A stretch of 64,000 nt of DNA from Rhynochetos jubatus (taxonomy: Eukaryota; Chordata; Aves; Eurypygiformes; Rhynochetidae): contig CM050652.1 in the NCBI GenBank assembly GCA_027574665.1, forward strand, positions 42,374,307 through 42,438,306. The letters run 5' to 3'. The notes under the pieces are model-generated. The model did not search any database and was not told the origin of the DNA. It worked only from the letters and a program-made list of their open reading frames with translations. The position numbers and the translations under genes are program-made. Shown here one piece after another: positions 21,329 to 35,300 of this stretch (positions within the stretch are counted from its first letter, which is position 1; each line of letters opens with the position of its first letter).

Positions 21329-23632
21329 GTAAGTCAGAGCAGAAGTTGCAGTGTATCATTGTCTGCCTGTAGTCTTAAACTAATCTTACATGTCATGTCA
21401 GATATGTGTAGGTTTTATAATTTTTTTTGCAATTACATCTCTGTATTGATATCTGTATCTATCTAGCTACATACATATCTATCATTTTATATATTTATCA
21501 GTACATGGTACGCAAAATGGCACAATTACTGTGCATGGACATTTGGCCTTACCAATATCTTATGAATTTGAAGAATCTAGATTTGCTAATATTATTTTAA
21601 TCCAATACACCACACAGATAGGGAAAAACACCAAAAGGCATCTTGAACGGTCCAGGGACATTTCTGGTTCTTTCGTTTGGAGATCTTTTGATTCTTCTAA
21701 ACAGATGCATGTACAGGTACAGATCTATAGTTGTAAAATTATTAGTGCTCTGAAAATGCTCCGTAGTGCTGGATTTCCAAATTGAGCAGAGGAGTGTTCT
21801 GCACTGCAGGCTGAGGGTAGAACACTATCATTGCATGCCCTGCTAATTAGTACAGTAGGTCACAAATCAGCAGAGGAACCTTAAAATTATATTTGTACCC
21901 AATTAAATTTTAGGAAGTTATCATTGGTTCTGTCTATAGTTTCTGGTGGGGGAATCATGGAAAAAAGTTCAAAGCAAAATCTTAACTTAGGTGCTGTGTA
22001 TCACATTTTGGAGGAACCTGTGTCCATCCCTCTCCATTGCTTAGGACAGAAGTCTCTGGAAACCTAGGCTGAAGTGGCGTCAACACAAACATTCCAAAAT
22101 TAAAGCTGTTTTCATGTGTTAGGGAGCACTGCCATGCCTAAGATAAAGCTTCTGATGGCAACAAGTCTTTGCAAATTTCTAAGATGTTGATGGGCTTATA
22201 TTCATACTGTCAGTAATAAACTTTTGTTCAAGAGTTAATATTGCTGGAGCACACTGAGAACAGCTAATTTGGGTAAATCCATCTTTTGCATAGAGTATTT
22301 TGATTTAGAACAATGTAGATTCTATTCTTCAGCAAAAAATATCCTCTGAATAAGAACTGTAGAATGAACTAGACAAGCCAAAAAGATATGACATTCACAG
22401 TATGACAGATCTTTTATTATATAGCCACTGAGGATAATATAACAAGTAAAACACTAAATACAGCTGTCACCATTTTTCCCTGGTAAATACAGACATTCAC
22501 TCAATTCAGTGAACCTTTGTTCAGGAAATTTTTTTTTTCTTGTCTTAAATGTGGAGAGTTCTAAAACCTTTGTGCCAACTTTTGAGATAGTGAAAGAAGG
22601 AACAACAACTGAAAAACAACAATATTTATAATATGCCACATGTTCTTTTTTCACAGGAACACAGTGTTCCAAGTTTCAGACCAAATGTTTCATAGATTTG
22701 CTAATAGCTATGCTCATATTCTCAATTTTCATGCATGACTACAGCTATGACCTGAATTTTTAATGCATGATGCTCTTTGGTTTAATTTGAGAAAAACAAA
22801 AGTAATTCTAATATTACTTCGTAGTGATACATGTATCTGTGAATCAAGATGAAGAAAAATACTTACTTCTCACTAACATGCTAATAAAATGCAGTGTCAC
22901 TTATGCAGACATTGATATTTTTTTGCTCAGCAATATTTACATGAACTTTAGAATGAAATCAAACATGATCTAATGTTTTCATTCACTTACATTGTTACCC
23001 TACACAGTTGTGATACAGTGTCGTGTAGAGTTCATCTTAAAGTGAATTTTAAGGTTCTCAGTCAATGCCTATCTTTATGTTTGCCCTTGTGACATGTTAA
23101 ATGTATGAATGTGGTCCTTATTTGATGGAGTGAATAGATTTCACCGCTGCCTACTATCCCACATTTTTATCATCTCTCAATGCCATGCTTATCCATTTTT
23201 CCACATTTTGGTGCTTTGTATAATTCTTTACAGCACCTCTTTTTCCTCAGGGGAACTATTTTGCTGTATTTTACTTGTGTTCATACCTATAAAGCTTTTG
23301 CTTTTATTAGAAGGCAGGAAAAATTACAGCAATGTACTTGGACAGTAGGTGAATCACTGTGACCTACCCGTTGCTCTGTTTTCTCATGAAGTACTTTTTC
23401 CATTGAATCACAGAAACAGATGTTCTAACACCACCATGCAAAATCTTCTTTTATCATCTGTCAGAAAAAGGAAAAGAAGCTGTGCCTTAACATTAGCTGA
23501 TGGATACTGTACTGGTGTAGTGCAAAGTTCACTTTCCATCACAAATAATTAAAAACCTATTTAAGGATGCCGCATATCTCATCGATCTTAGCTGTTTAAC
23601 AAGATGTTGTGTCCTGTTCTCCCATTTTATAG
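21329..23632 (+). other. Intron between domains F and G
   Basis: 2304 bases, phase 1. A+T-rich, with a short TATC/TACATA-like simple stretch near 21440-21500. No exon or clear transposon recognised. Confidence 0.8.
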
Positions 23633-23753
23633 CTCCGAGTTCTCCTCCAGAATCCCTCTCCGTAAAACAGTTGTCGGGTGTCACTGTGAAGTTGTCATGG
23701 AAACCTCCACTGGAGCCAAATGGAATTATCCTCTATTACACAGTTTACGTCTG
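23633..23753 (+). CDS. PTPRQ: PTPRQ exon, FN3 domain G, first half
   Basis: Residues 707-747. Phase 1 entry (G)CT CCG, reading [20 protein letters not shown], then [20 protein letters not shown]. It ends with two bases of a split Trp codon (TG) at donor GTAAGA, the only phase 2 intron in the window. Confidence 0.94.
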
Positions 23754-26700
23754 GTAAGATTTTCTGGAAGTAGTTCTGAGGATAAATATTAATCTGTAAC
23801 CTATCAGGAATGTTAGGTTTTCCTTACACAATGTGTGATTACACGTTTTTGAAGAATGAATATTCATCCAGCACTTAAAATACTAGCCTGTTGTATATAC
23901 AAATTCAGATACAGTGTAGTAGCTGAAAATTGAGGTATTAAATATTTTGTAAACATTTCCAACCTTTTTCTAAAGGTTATGTTATGGTAAATGAATTCAA
24001 ATTTAAATTAGAGCATAGTGACTATTTTTCATTATATTCTGATTAGGCCTATAAAGTCAGGGCACAAGCCTATGCTAAATTTTCAAGGAGATTAGATATA
24101 GGCTTAAAATAGAGAAATGTTACTTCCTTTTGTAGAAAATGTGTAAAATTAATGTTAAGAGTCTTTGTATGTGCTATCAGTTATGTCTGCTGTTATATTT
24201 TGTATTTACTACATTCATAACAAACAAGTATTTTTTAACAGATATTTTTCATTTGCTATGTTTTGGGACTTTTTTTCTATCTTTTCTTTTTCTCTTTTTT
24301 TTCCTGTCATCCCTCCCGGGATCTTTTTCACCTTTACAAAAGATTTTTGTCACTTTAAAACTTGCAGCTTCTGTCCTATTCTCTTCATAACATAGCCTGA
24401 TGCAGTGATGTGGCATCTCTTCAAAGAGCTATGTATAACTTCTACTGGGAGTGGAAAGATTTTGTTATTGATCACTATTAATATATCGCGTTTATGTTGT
24501 ACCATTTTATTGCCACTACTAAGGTTCAGGAAGCAAATGCTAATGTGCACCTTACGAAATGTGAACCAGATGTGCAAATCAGCAGTCATTATAAACACAC
24601 TACTACTGAGCTTACATTTATTATTGTAATATTACTTGACAGTAGTTCTCAGTTCCTATTGAACTTTTTTTTTTTAAATTATAGCTTCTAGTTAAGTTGG
24701 TGATAAAGTGAACAGAATTGAGCTCTTTTTTCCAGAAAAGTTAAATTTGGCTTGTCTTATTACTTCTACTGTACTGGCAAGGTTTGGTGCTCTTCAACCA
24801 CAAAAAAACACATTAAATTAAAGACTATGTTCTAGCTAGGAAAGACTTCACATTAAGGTTTATGTGTTTGATACAGGCTGAGGTTATAGAACTTTTCATC
24901 CTTATATTGCATTAAAGCTTACTGCTTTTGTTATTATGACAAATTAGTAAGAATTATTTTTTAAAAACTGTTAATTGATCCATCCTTCTTAATATTTGAA
25001 TTAAGCAACCACATAACTTTTTGCAGTAAGCCTTGTCCTTTTTCCTTCTATATTCTCATTGCTCTGTCTTATCTGTCCTTACTGTACCCTATCTAAAATT
25101 AGAGAGGCATTAGGTATCATCTTGAGGCAAGGGCATTGGCGAAAAACTCCTGTTGCCTTCAAAGGGATGACAACTTCACTCCTTCCTTGGAGGGTTTTTT
25201 GGGGGAAGGGGGAAAGGAGGGGAATTTTAAGTATTTAACAGAGTTGTCTATACAGTTGCACAAAATACATTGCAGGTTGAGATTTGACAAGGCAAACTAC
25301 CATGCCATAGTTGCTGCTTTTGGGAGGAATTCGATATATTTTTGGGGAGATTGCTAATCCCAGAGCTTCTCAATAAAGCAGAAAGAGGAAGGCCAATAAA
25401 GATGTTAAATAGATATTCTTTCTCTTAAATATATTGCAACAGTCATAGAGAATTTGGTATCCTTTCTTTCATGGATTAGGAGCAAGGCTCCACACCTACT
25501 AAAATAGAAAGTATAATATCTGTAATGTTTTCATTGTTATTATCTTTCATGAAACTTGTCGAACGTCAAGCTGGTTTTGGGTGCTAGCAGGTAGTAAAAC
25601 AGCTTTCTGCATGCTCTGAGTCTACAAACTCATAATCCCCGAGACTACAATTGTAGTGTATTAAAGGCGTATTAACAAAACTGCTGAACTTGTATACAGC
25701 TGTTGTCTTTTGGCATTATCCTGTTAAGTTAACTAGATCTATTTTGAGGTTCATATTTTTAAGAAAATATGGTACCTCTCTTTGTCAAGTGAAAGTATGC
25801 AATTTCTTAGAACCTCTTTTGCCTGGGCTTCTAAAAGATCTCATTTCTAACTTAATAGTATTGTTCTTCATCAGAACTCCTTGGCTTAGCTTATTCTGCT
25901 AGGTACCTCCTTTCTCATTGTCTGCAATGAAGACTGCATTCACTTTGATCAGTGTTTTCTTATTATTTTTATTGCAATCTCAGTTTTTTCTAAACAGAAA
26001 ATAAACTTTTCTTGAAACACCCCAAGCTTTTGTTATTCTTCCAAACTATGCCTGATAGTGGAAACATTTTTTGGCAAGCAAGATGTTATAAGAATGCAAA
26101 TACTCAGAGTAGAATTATTTGCAGCACTAAGCTGTGGATTTTGCCCTGACTTAAATTATAACTAGCTATGTTTTTCCACACTAAGAATGTATCGGGCAAA
26201 GAGCCATGATAACAGGTCTTTGTACAGAATTTGATAACTGCAGCTGCAACCTTTTGTATCTCTTTCCTAAACTTCTGACATTTTGAATAGCCAGTAAAAA
26301 TGTAGATGTTGTTAACTTTCTCTGTTATCAAGAGTGTCTCCCATGTCAAGAGACATTCCACTCAAAATCTGAAAGGGATAGGGAGAATTTAATTTTTTCA
26401 TTCTCATGCATATTCTCATTCCAATTGTTTGTTAATGCAACATTATTTCAGGAATATCAGATGGTGATCTTTCTTAGTGGGACATTCATTCATTTATCAA
26501 AGGATTAAAATCAACCCATGTAATAATTTAGAATCAGCTTTTTCAATTTTTTTAGAATTAGAACTCATTCTCTTGTTTTTGAAGAGCTCCACAGTGACTC
26601 CTGGAGCAAGTTATAAGTTTCACTTGTAAAATTATCATCCCCACATGGAATCCCATTAAGGACAGAGGGCACCCACTCATACAGAAACTTTTGCAGCAAT

Positions 26701-27439
26701 AGAACTTTAGCTAACTTTTTTCCCTGCTATTTTTTTCATGAAAGGTTAAGTTAATTTAATGAGGGATAGTAAACTTTTTGAATTCAAGTTAGTTATTTCT
26801 GTATCTTATTTTATTTTCTGATAATCATTTCATACCTATGCTAATACCAGCGTTTTATTAATGTTACATCTTGCAGTCTTTCTAGGCGGGTTTTGACCTG
26901 ACTAGAGTTCCACTCTGATCCCCTGCTACATTCCACCAGAATTAACTCAGCACCAGCTAATTCCTGTTCCATATCATCTTCTATTATTCCATTTATAACT
27001 TCAGCCTTCTGACCAATTTCACAGAGTCACAGTAGGGCATGCTCCCTGCTATAATCTTTTTATATTTCGCTATTCCTGTCCAGGGAGACAGTTTAGTTAT
27101 GCCCTACTGTGTCCTTCCCAAGGATACCACATAACCATTTGATGGCAGTTACCAGAGGGACATGCTCCTCCTTGATATTGTCTTTGCTGATGTAATTTAC
27201 AAATATATTGCTGTGGGGGTTTTGTGCTTTTAAAGCAAAATTAAGAACCCCATTGTGATGCCACAGTACAAAAGTGAGCTTTTCAACAATAAAGACAAAA
27301 GTTATCCCAGTCTTTTTTTTAAAGCCTAAAATATTTGTATTTACCTCAATATTGCGTTTTCAATTTTATGTCATATGCCACAGTTTTATACACACAGAAA
27401 TGGTGTGTGTATATGATTAATAAAATACTTTTTCTTTAG
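23754..27439 (+). other. Intron within domain G
   Basis: 3686 bases, phase 2. A+T-rich. I see no exon, RNA gene or clear transposon. T-rich low complexity at about 24270-24305. Confidence 0.8.
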
Positions 27440-27600
27440 GAACAAAATGTCAAAAAGGAGTGTTAATGTAACAGAAACATCATTGCAGTTCACAGACCTG
27501 GAAAATAACTATGAGTATAGCGCTTACCTAACAGCAAGTACAAGATTTGGAGATGGCAACATAAAAAGTGATACTATAACATTCAGAACTTCTGAAGGAG
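27440..27600 (+). CDS. PTPRQ: PTPRQ exon, FN3 domain G, second half
   Basis: Residues 747-800. Its first base completes the Trp codon (TG|G), then NKMSKRSVNVTETSLQFTDL, F strand YEYSAYLTASTRFGDGN, end ITFRTSEG. Leaves in phase 1 at GTAGGC, a slightly weak donor. Sequon NVT. Confidence 0.93.
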
Positions 27601-28445
27601 GTAGGCTTATATATAATATGAATCTTTAATTTTTATCAGCCTTATTTAAGTTATTAAAGTTGCTAAAGGACAAGTGGCATTCGACTTGTCAAGAAAAGAC
27701 ATTCTACCTCTGTGTGTGTGTGTGTACCTGTCTTTGTGTGTACAAGTATCTATGAGTCTAAAAAATTATGATAGGTATTTCTGTTAATTTACTGAGGAAA
27801 ACTTTGCATTTCCCTTTAAGACATGTAAGATTACAATAATTTAATTTTACATTTTTAAATAAATCAAATTATAATATTTTTTAACAGCTCTTGCTTTGAC
27901 ACAACTTCTGATAGGGGAAATACTCTTTACAGTCTCTCTCACAAGTCTGAAATGGCTTTAATTTGAAACTGAAATCAGTAAGTGTACACTGATTGGCTTA
28001 TTCGATTTTAATGATTTTATACTTCCAGCATCATAAATTGCTTCTATAAATGATCATACTATATAGTGTGCTTGGAAAGTCATTCAGTTTAATTACTATT
28101 TCTGGTTTTCCCATCAATTATATTGCTATGATCTGTTCCAAAATGAATAGTATGCAGGCATATTTCAGAATCACCCTACAGAGATAAACTGACATCCCAA
28201 CACACTACCAGGATTAGTGTCTATTCAAGCCATCCCTCAAAAAACTGTTTAAATCATGAGATTGTGGGTATTCCCAGTCTTTGCTACTGAAGTTCTTATG
28301 GAAACATGAACTGACTTTTTAGTGCAGGACTCACTGCACTAAACTCATCCTGGAGTTCGCCTTCCAATTAATATATTATTTTTTTGTTACAAACTAGAAC
28401 AGCACAAAGCAAGAGAGATAAGGTAACTTACCATGTTCAGTACTC

Positions 28446-28545
28446 TACTGCATGTTGGGTAGAGCACTTCCCTGGATGGCAAGAAATATGGATTTAAATT
28501 CTCTGAGGGTGACTTAAGGAACTGAATATGTGTTTCCTACATCAC
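28446..28545 (+). repeat. Possible ancient tRNA-derived SINE remnant
   Basis: TTGGGTAGAGCACTTCCCTG followed by a GGCAAG...GGATTTAAAT stretch resembles the decayed tRNA-like head (GGTTAGAGCAC ... GGTTCAAAT) of old amniote SINEs of MIR type. Then comes GGTGACTTAAGGAACTG, like the central segment. Matched by eye and from memory, strongly diverged. Confidence 0.35.
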
Positions 28546-28898
28546 TGCGCTACTGAGAAGGACCACATGCTGCTACTCTTTACAGGATAGAAGGAGAAGC
28601 TAACTGAAGAAGACTTAGTCTTTCATGCACGTTTCATAGGTTGGGGAAGGAGGAAAAAACAGAAAGGATCACACTGTCCAAGCTTAAGTGTCTGGTTTAC
28701 CTACATGAGTTGTGAGCCTAAATTGTGTTTATAATCAGCCAAGAGTGAAAAAGGCTTTTTAAATTAGGTTTCCTGAAACAAATTCTCTTTTTTTCTATTA
28801 ACTATATATGGAACATAGAGGTCTAATTCAGTCAATTCACGTGTCTGCAGATCAGGATTTTCATATGCCCAAAGCAGTAAGTACAGAACAGATCCTAC

Positions 28899-28921
28899 AA
28901 AAAAAAAAAAAAAAAAAAAAA
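28899..28921. repeat. Poly(A) run of 23
   Basis: Uninterrupted A homopolymer. No recognisable gene or element body lies directly upstream, so I do not call it a retrocopy tail. It is prone to length error in sequencing. Confidence 0.9.
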
Positions 28922-29155
28922 TAGTATTGGTTTACAAATACAGCTAAATACAAATGTGTCTGAAAAAAATAGCATTTTAAAGATTTATTTACATCTACCA
29001 TTTTATTTCATCATTTCCAGAAGTAGTTTTTATATCGTAATCAGAAATACATTTGATTTCACATAGGATGTTGTCAAATATGTAGTGGATGTTTCTTAGA
29101 CACTAAAATATGCAAATCCTTGAGTTAGGTATGCTAAAACTTACAATTTTTCCAG

Positions 29156-29301
29156 CACCAAGTGATCCACCGAAAGATGTTGTCTACAGAAACCTTACTT
29201 CTACATCAATAATGCTATTCTGGTTTCCTCCTCAAAAGCCTAATGGAAATATACTGTACTACTCAGTTTATTTCAAAAATAATTCAGGAATATTCATACA
29301 G
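29156..29301 (+). CDS. PTPRQ: PTPRQ exon, FN3 domain H, first half
   Basis: Residues 801-849. Phase 1 entry (G)CA CCA, reading [20 protein letters not shown], then [20 protein letters not shown]. Ends NNSGIFIQ in phase 0 at donor GTAAGC. This PSDPPKDV...ILFW-like wording is one of the segments that marks the gene as PTPRQ. Confidence 0.96.
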
Positions 29302-32300
29302 GTAAGCTTATTTTTATATTCTTGCTTTGCAGAATTCAATTTAGTATTCTAGTAAGTCATTAAAGAGTAAATCAATTTTATAGTTATCAGTATATTGTTT
29401 TTTCATATTTCCTTTATCACAAGGCAGTTTTTTAACTTATGAAGTCAGAAACACATCTTGTACTCATACATGTTGCGTTGTGCATCTCACTGGACATTCA
29501 TATAATTAAGTATTAAATAGGTTTTGTGTAATGTTCCATATTGCAAAGTTTGCATGTAGGTGTATATACACACACTTATTCTAAAACTCATATATGCACA
29601 GTATAGGTAGATAGACACAAGACCCATAACATACATTGCACATCCTTAAGACTGTTTATTTTAGCCTAATCTATCAATTTGAATAAATTTCTTTAACAGT
29701 CCTGGTTTTACTTTTTAATCCATGTTTGTACGGTACTGAAAATAAGAAGATATTGTTAAAGTGAATACATAGTGAATTCATATTTTTGTTACTCTCAAAA
29801 GGAAATTGCTATTCAGTAGATTTAGTAGATTGAAACAAGGATACTGAGTTCCCTGTGTTAAAGCATAAAAGACAAAATCTTACTCATAATTTTTTGGTGG
29901 TCTGCACATTTCCATGTAGACTGTTTTTTGCTGGTTTCATTCTTAATTATGCGCCACAATTACAATTTATTAATTGTATACAAAGTTTTTCTATTCTCCT
30001 TTCTAACAATGTATTGTGATACAGAAATACAATAAGAATAAATAAGCTTACTTTACAGGTTTTTGGTCACAAGCTTTACACATGTGGAAGACAAGAAAGA
30101 AATATAAATTCATGAGGAAACTCTTGCATGAAAAATTACCTCTACTGCATAACTTTATGATCAAGATATGTCTAGTGTGAGGTATGCATGTGTTGGAGGT
30201 TAAACAGACAAAAACATTAACAAATTTTACTAATACCTGTGATAGAATAACTGCTGACATACTTCAGTATATACACTTCTCTGACTTCTGTGAAGCTGTG
30301 TGGTGGCCAGGCTCTGTCTGCACAGTTTCAGATGGAAGCAGGACCGTGCCATGAATTCACATTCTGATGAGATTAAAGCCAGGGCTACAGTTTAGAGCTT
30401 CAGACCTGCCTGCACATACTGCTGTAACAATAGCATTTTTCTTAGCCTAACAAATCACTGGAGAAACCTTTACACCAGTGCATTATCTGAATTAGCCTAT
30501 CCTATGAGGAGTGTTTGTATTCATCTAATTCTTGGCCAACTTAAGCAATTTTAGAGGAGGACTAAGGCCTTGGGCTATTCCTGCCTTTAGGAATGTGAAA
30601 CTCTAAGGTGGAACTGATACACTAAGAGCTAAAATCCCTCTGGATGTGCCCAGGACTCTGGAAATGAAGGAGTAAGATAGGCAAGATGAAGCACAGTAAC
30701 ATTGGCCCAGCAAGGTGAGGGTCCAGTTTCATTAGCATGTGATGTAGTTGGGCAAGGAAAGGATGGTGGGATGAGTGGAAGTTACTGCTGCTTTGGCATG
30801 TTATGTGGTGGGTGGCAGAAAAGTGCTGACAGTAGGTCCACTCTTAGGTGTGGAAACTACCATTTTTGGCTTTTCAGCTTTGACTTTTAACCCATCCCTC
30901 TGCCATCAGAAGACAGGTTTCAGCTGCTGCTGCATCTGTCTCTTACTGGCCATGGGAGATCACCATTAATCTCCCAAATCATGATCCACTCCTAATCTGT
31001 CTGCTCCCCTTAACTCCCTCTGCCCTTCACATGCGTCTCTGTTCACTGTTTGGCATGGCAACAACCATATCTACACTGCACCCCTGTTGTGTACCTTAGC
31101 ATTCCTGTGGGTGCGAGGCAGATTTCAAACAGGAGAAAAAACCAGCTCTCTTCTGCTTGTTTCTGCCACATATTTATATTACTCTTTTTACAGCAGAGAA
31201 ATCCATGTGTGAAAGCCAGCCTGATATGTGTGTGTATATATATATATAATATATATGACATACACAGCTGAGTGTACACACACAGCTTACAACAATTTGT
31301 AACTTAGAGTAGCGCCATGTAGTTTTGTATTGCACACGTTGGGAAAGAAATAATCCTTAGTTGGAATATTCTGCATCTAGGTCACCATTCTGCTTATGTT
31401 TATCCAAACTGTATTTTCAGTTTGGGAAATGATACAGGAGAATTAAACAAGTAGATCATCTTTTCACATTTCTACAAACCTCACCTTCTCAGACACGCTG
31501 CTGTAGGCAGCCATTCTCTGCCAGTCTTTCATCTGCTTCTTTGTCAGGATATAACAGAGGTCCAAGTCTTAAAGCATATCTTCTAGATGCCTGAAAAAAC
31601 ATCCCAACTGAAGAATGTCAAGCAAATTAACATCTTCCAATGCTGTCGTATTCTGAAATAGATATAAAGTAATCCTAAAACTAGTGCTGTTCAGTTGTCT
31701 CAAGTTCTCAATTCTGCTCACACATTCTCAAGCTCCTCAGGCATATTAAAACCTAATTTATATAAAGCACTGATTATGAATATGTTAAAACCAGGAAATT
31801 AGCAGCTGCAGAGTAACACATTTTGTTTAGGGGGAGAAAAAGACCTGAGATAAAGGATGCAGTTTACTCCTTAACATGATGCAGAAACTTTCAGGAAAAA
31901 TAGTTTTCCTTTTAAAAGAAAAAAAAAAAATAGTTAAATACTTTCATGGAGCAGAAAAGTACTGTATAGTTTCTTTGCTTTACAGATCTACATGAAAAAT
32001 CATATTGTGGTTTTCCAGCCATAAGGCCTGGATACTTAGACCTAGGGTTCAGAACCAGAACGCAGAAGGAAAAATTTAGTGATGGGGATTAGATTTGAGG
32101 ATTTTGGTAGATGAGTTGACTGTTTCTACGGGTATGCTGACAGGTTGTAAAAGAAAAAGTGTCAGAGAGGGAGGAATGGCTACTAGCCAAACAGAAGTAA
32201 CCATCGCTTGCACTAGACTGGGTTCAAGTTCAGCTTTGTCTTTTGTCTTCTGCTGCCGTAGGTTTAGGGAAAATGCTACTTTTTGAATTATGTTAACTAC

Positions 32301-35300
32301 TCTGCCCCAGTGCAGTAAAGATATGGCACCTATTCTGACAAAGGGCACTTCCCACACAGATGACATGGCACTGTACCTCTTGTTCACATCACTTCTCTGT
32401 GGCATGGCTGGATTCCTACAGTTCAAGATTTCTCTGTTTGCAATAGCAGCTTGGCAGGTTTTGCGCCCCGGTTCCTTGCATGGTGCTTGACACAATCATA
32501 CTGCCCGTGTTCTCAAGGAAAGAAGTCAAATAACCTGTGGAAATAATTTTCTCATTGTTAAATACTGATCTATAAGAGATATCATTGATTTGTATAAACT
32601 CTTTTATTCAGTCTCTCTAAACTTCTGTTTTCATTAGCAAGAAAGTGAGAAAGGTGCTAATTACAAACACAAATTTATGCTTGGAGAAAATTCTCCAGTG
32701 TAGGAATTTCAGTACAGGGGACAACTGTCCTGCTCTGCCAAACCAGACAGGAGTACCAGGAGCTAAGCAGAGAAAAAAAACCCACTGACCTTCTAGAGGC
32801 TGAATATGAAACCCCAAATCATCTACCTCCTGTACCTCAAGCCCAACTAAGTGAACATGACTGGATACAGTTCAGAGTGAAATGCGGTTTGGTCTGCCCT
32901 TGGGATGCAGACGAGATGCGAGCAATGTGCTGTATTAACAATCAAAAATTTTCTTTCACCAGTATGACCAAAATAGGGTAAAGGGGGAACTTACCTAAAT
33001 ACTCCGCACGTTTTTTAAGAGATGGCCTCAGAGTGGTACAGCACCAAAAAGCAAATATCTTCACTTAGGTTGGTACTGGAACAGCGTTTATTATGCTTCT
33101 TGAGAGACAGTTTGGATTAGCCCTTGCAGTGTCACCACTCTCACCTGATTGCCAGTCAAGTATGTGATACTCTGACACAGAATAGCAGTGCAATACAGTG
33201 AACCTAAAGAAGGAAACACAACAGGGGAAAAAGGTTAACAGTGAAAAACAGCAGCGCTGTGTTGTCTGTATACAACTAATTACAGCTTTATGCCACTGGA
33301 AATTTCTGCTGCTTCCCGGGGTGAAGAAGCTACTACTTTCTGCTGACACTTTCATCGCCTGTGTGTATTGCTTACACTTAGCTGCTTTTAATAATCTGAT
33401 ACGTTGCTATGCCAAAACTCCTTTCATGTATGGATGAAGAAGGGGACAGAAGGAAGAATTTCTTCAGCTGTAGCCAAAGATCCTAAGCTGTTTGCTTTCA
33501 TCTGCAGCCACAGCTAATTGTAAAACTTCCTATAGTGTTCTATCCCCAGGGTGCAATTAGTACAAGTTTTATCTTTTCTCATTTTGTACCCACACAGTTC
33601 TTCCTGCTCACCCCTAATCTTAATCTTGTGTTCATTATTTCCTAATATTTTGTCATATCAGACTTTTGAAGTAGTCCCCAGCCATCAGTCCTTGGGCTCC
33701 TCTGACTAAGGGAACTTCCTTTTAAAACAGTTTTGTTAGGCCACCAAAAAGCCTATTGTTCATGATGGTTCACTGCATGCTTAACTGGCAGACAGCTGAC
33801 TACACTGTAAAGGTATGCTTTTTAAAGAGCTGGAGTTTCAGCTGTTCATACCAATAAACTCTGATTAAACCTAGAATCAAAACTTGATGCAGTTCCTTTG
33901 ATGTTTTTACCTTGAAAACTCAGAGAACTATCTAAGGTCCTTTTTTGATCTTAATATTAGCTATTACTAATTTTTAATAATTAAAAACAATAATAACAAC
34001 AGGGCAGTAGTAGGGTAGGGCTTCAGAAGGTGTCAGAAGGTATTTTCTGTCATACTGTGCTTGAATATCAGAAAGTTGAATTAAAATACCTTGAAATTGA
34101 TCCTCCGTTTCCTGTATCTTACCCTGCCCAGGTGTAAAGCAAAGGTCTTCCCAGCCTTTTTCAGACAGTTATGTGAAGATAGTGTGAGCTTCCATCTGTG
34201 TGTAAAAGAAAGTCATACATTAAGGTGGAATTTCTTAGTATTTTGACTGGTGTTGATTTAACCCAGTCTTTCAGACAAACCTAACAGCGTGCTTTAGGTC
34301 TGTTAATAGGAATGGATATAGAAATTTATACTGGCAATTTGTGCAGGTTCTCTTCTGTATTCAAAACAAAGGCTAACATTTTCATTGGCAAACTGTTCAC
34401 TTATTTATGTTACATAAGCACTAGTGACTGTAGGCAAAACTAGTTCTTCAGATATTGATATAAAAATCCTAGGGACATGAATGAGTGTATCACCTATTGT
34501 TTTCTGCAGAAATAAAATAATTTTGCCAGTACAAAAGAAACGGTGATGTGTTATGTTAGATGTATAAATTTACATGTATTGGTGACAGACATCAAGATTG
34601 TATTCTGAACAATCAATTTTCACAGTCCTGACTCAACTGTTTGGTAGAGCATATCACCGTGACTTCTTCAGTAGGAACTTTTCTCAAGAGAAATATAACC
34701 CATTTTTTAGTATGAGATTTTAGTATGTATGTGTTTGTATGTGGTATTTCTAAATTTAAATATGCAAACATTACAGTCACCTTCCTCTTAGTTTAGCAAG
34801 TGCTATCACAGCCTCTCTTTTTCAGGAAAGCATTTGATTTAAAGCCAGCTTTGATACTAAACAGATGAAAGGTGCAAATAAGATGTAGCACTGAAAATAG
34901 CGGGCAGGCCAAATAACTGTAATGTGTACCAAGGCAATTCATCAGGGGGTTGGGCAAAATCCAGCTCACCATGAAAATGTTGCTATGTAGAAAATTAGGA
35001 GGATTTCTTTGGTCCTGAGAAGTGCTGCCCATGCCATCTTCTCAAAAGGGCAATGTGGCTGCTGGAGAGGAATGATACTGACTCTTCGGATCAGAAGCAA
35101 AGCTTTGACTTCCTACCCATTGCTGGAGCTGAGTATGCTTATGGGCTCCATGACTCGTCACCGTTTTCAAATCATGAACTAAACTGCTTTGGATCATCTA
35201 AGTAAGGTTCTTGTAAAGCAGTGGGTGATTTGACACATTCAGTTATGTGGTATAACTGACCTTACATAAATAATCTGATCTACGTTTTTTTTTCCAAAAT

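Larger units (their letters stand above)
27601..29155 (+). other. Intron between domains G and H
   Basis: 1555 bases, phase 1. It contains a short TG run (about 27711-27725), a possible old tRNA-derived SINE (about 28446-28545) and a 23-base poly(A) run (28899-28921). Confidence 0.8.

Noticed and set aside
28899..28921. Poly(A) run as the tail of a processed pseudogene
   Set aside because: No recognisable coding or element sequence lies upstream, and no target-site duplication was seen.
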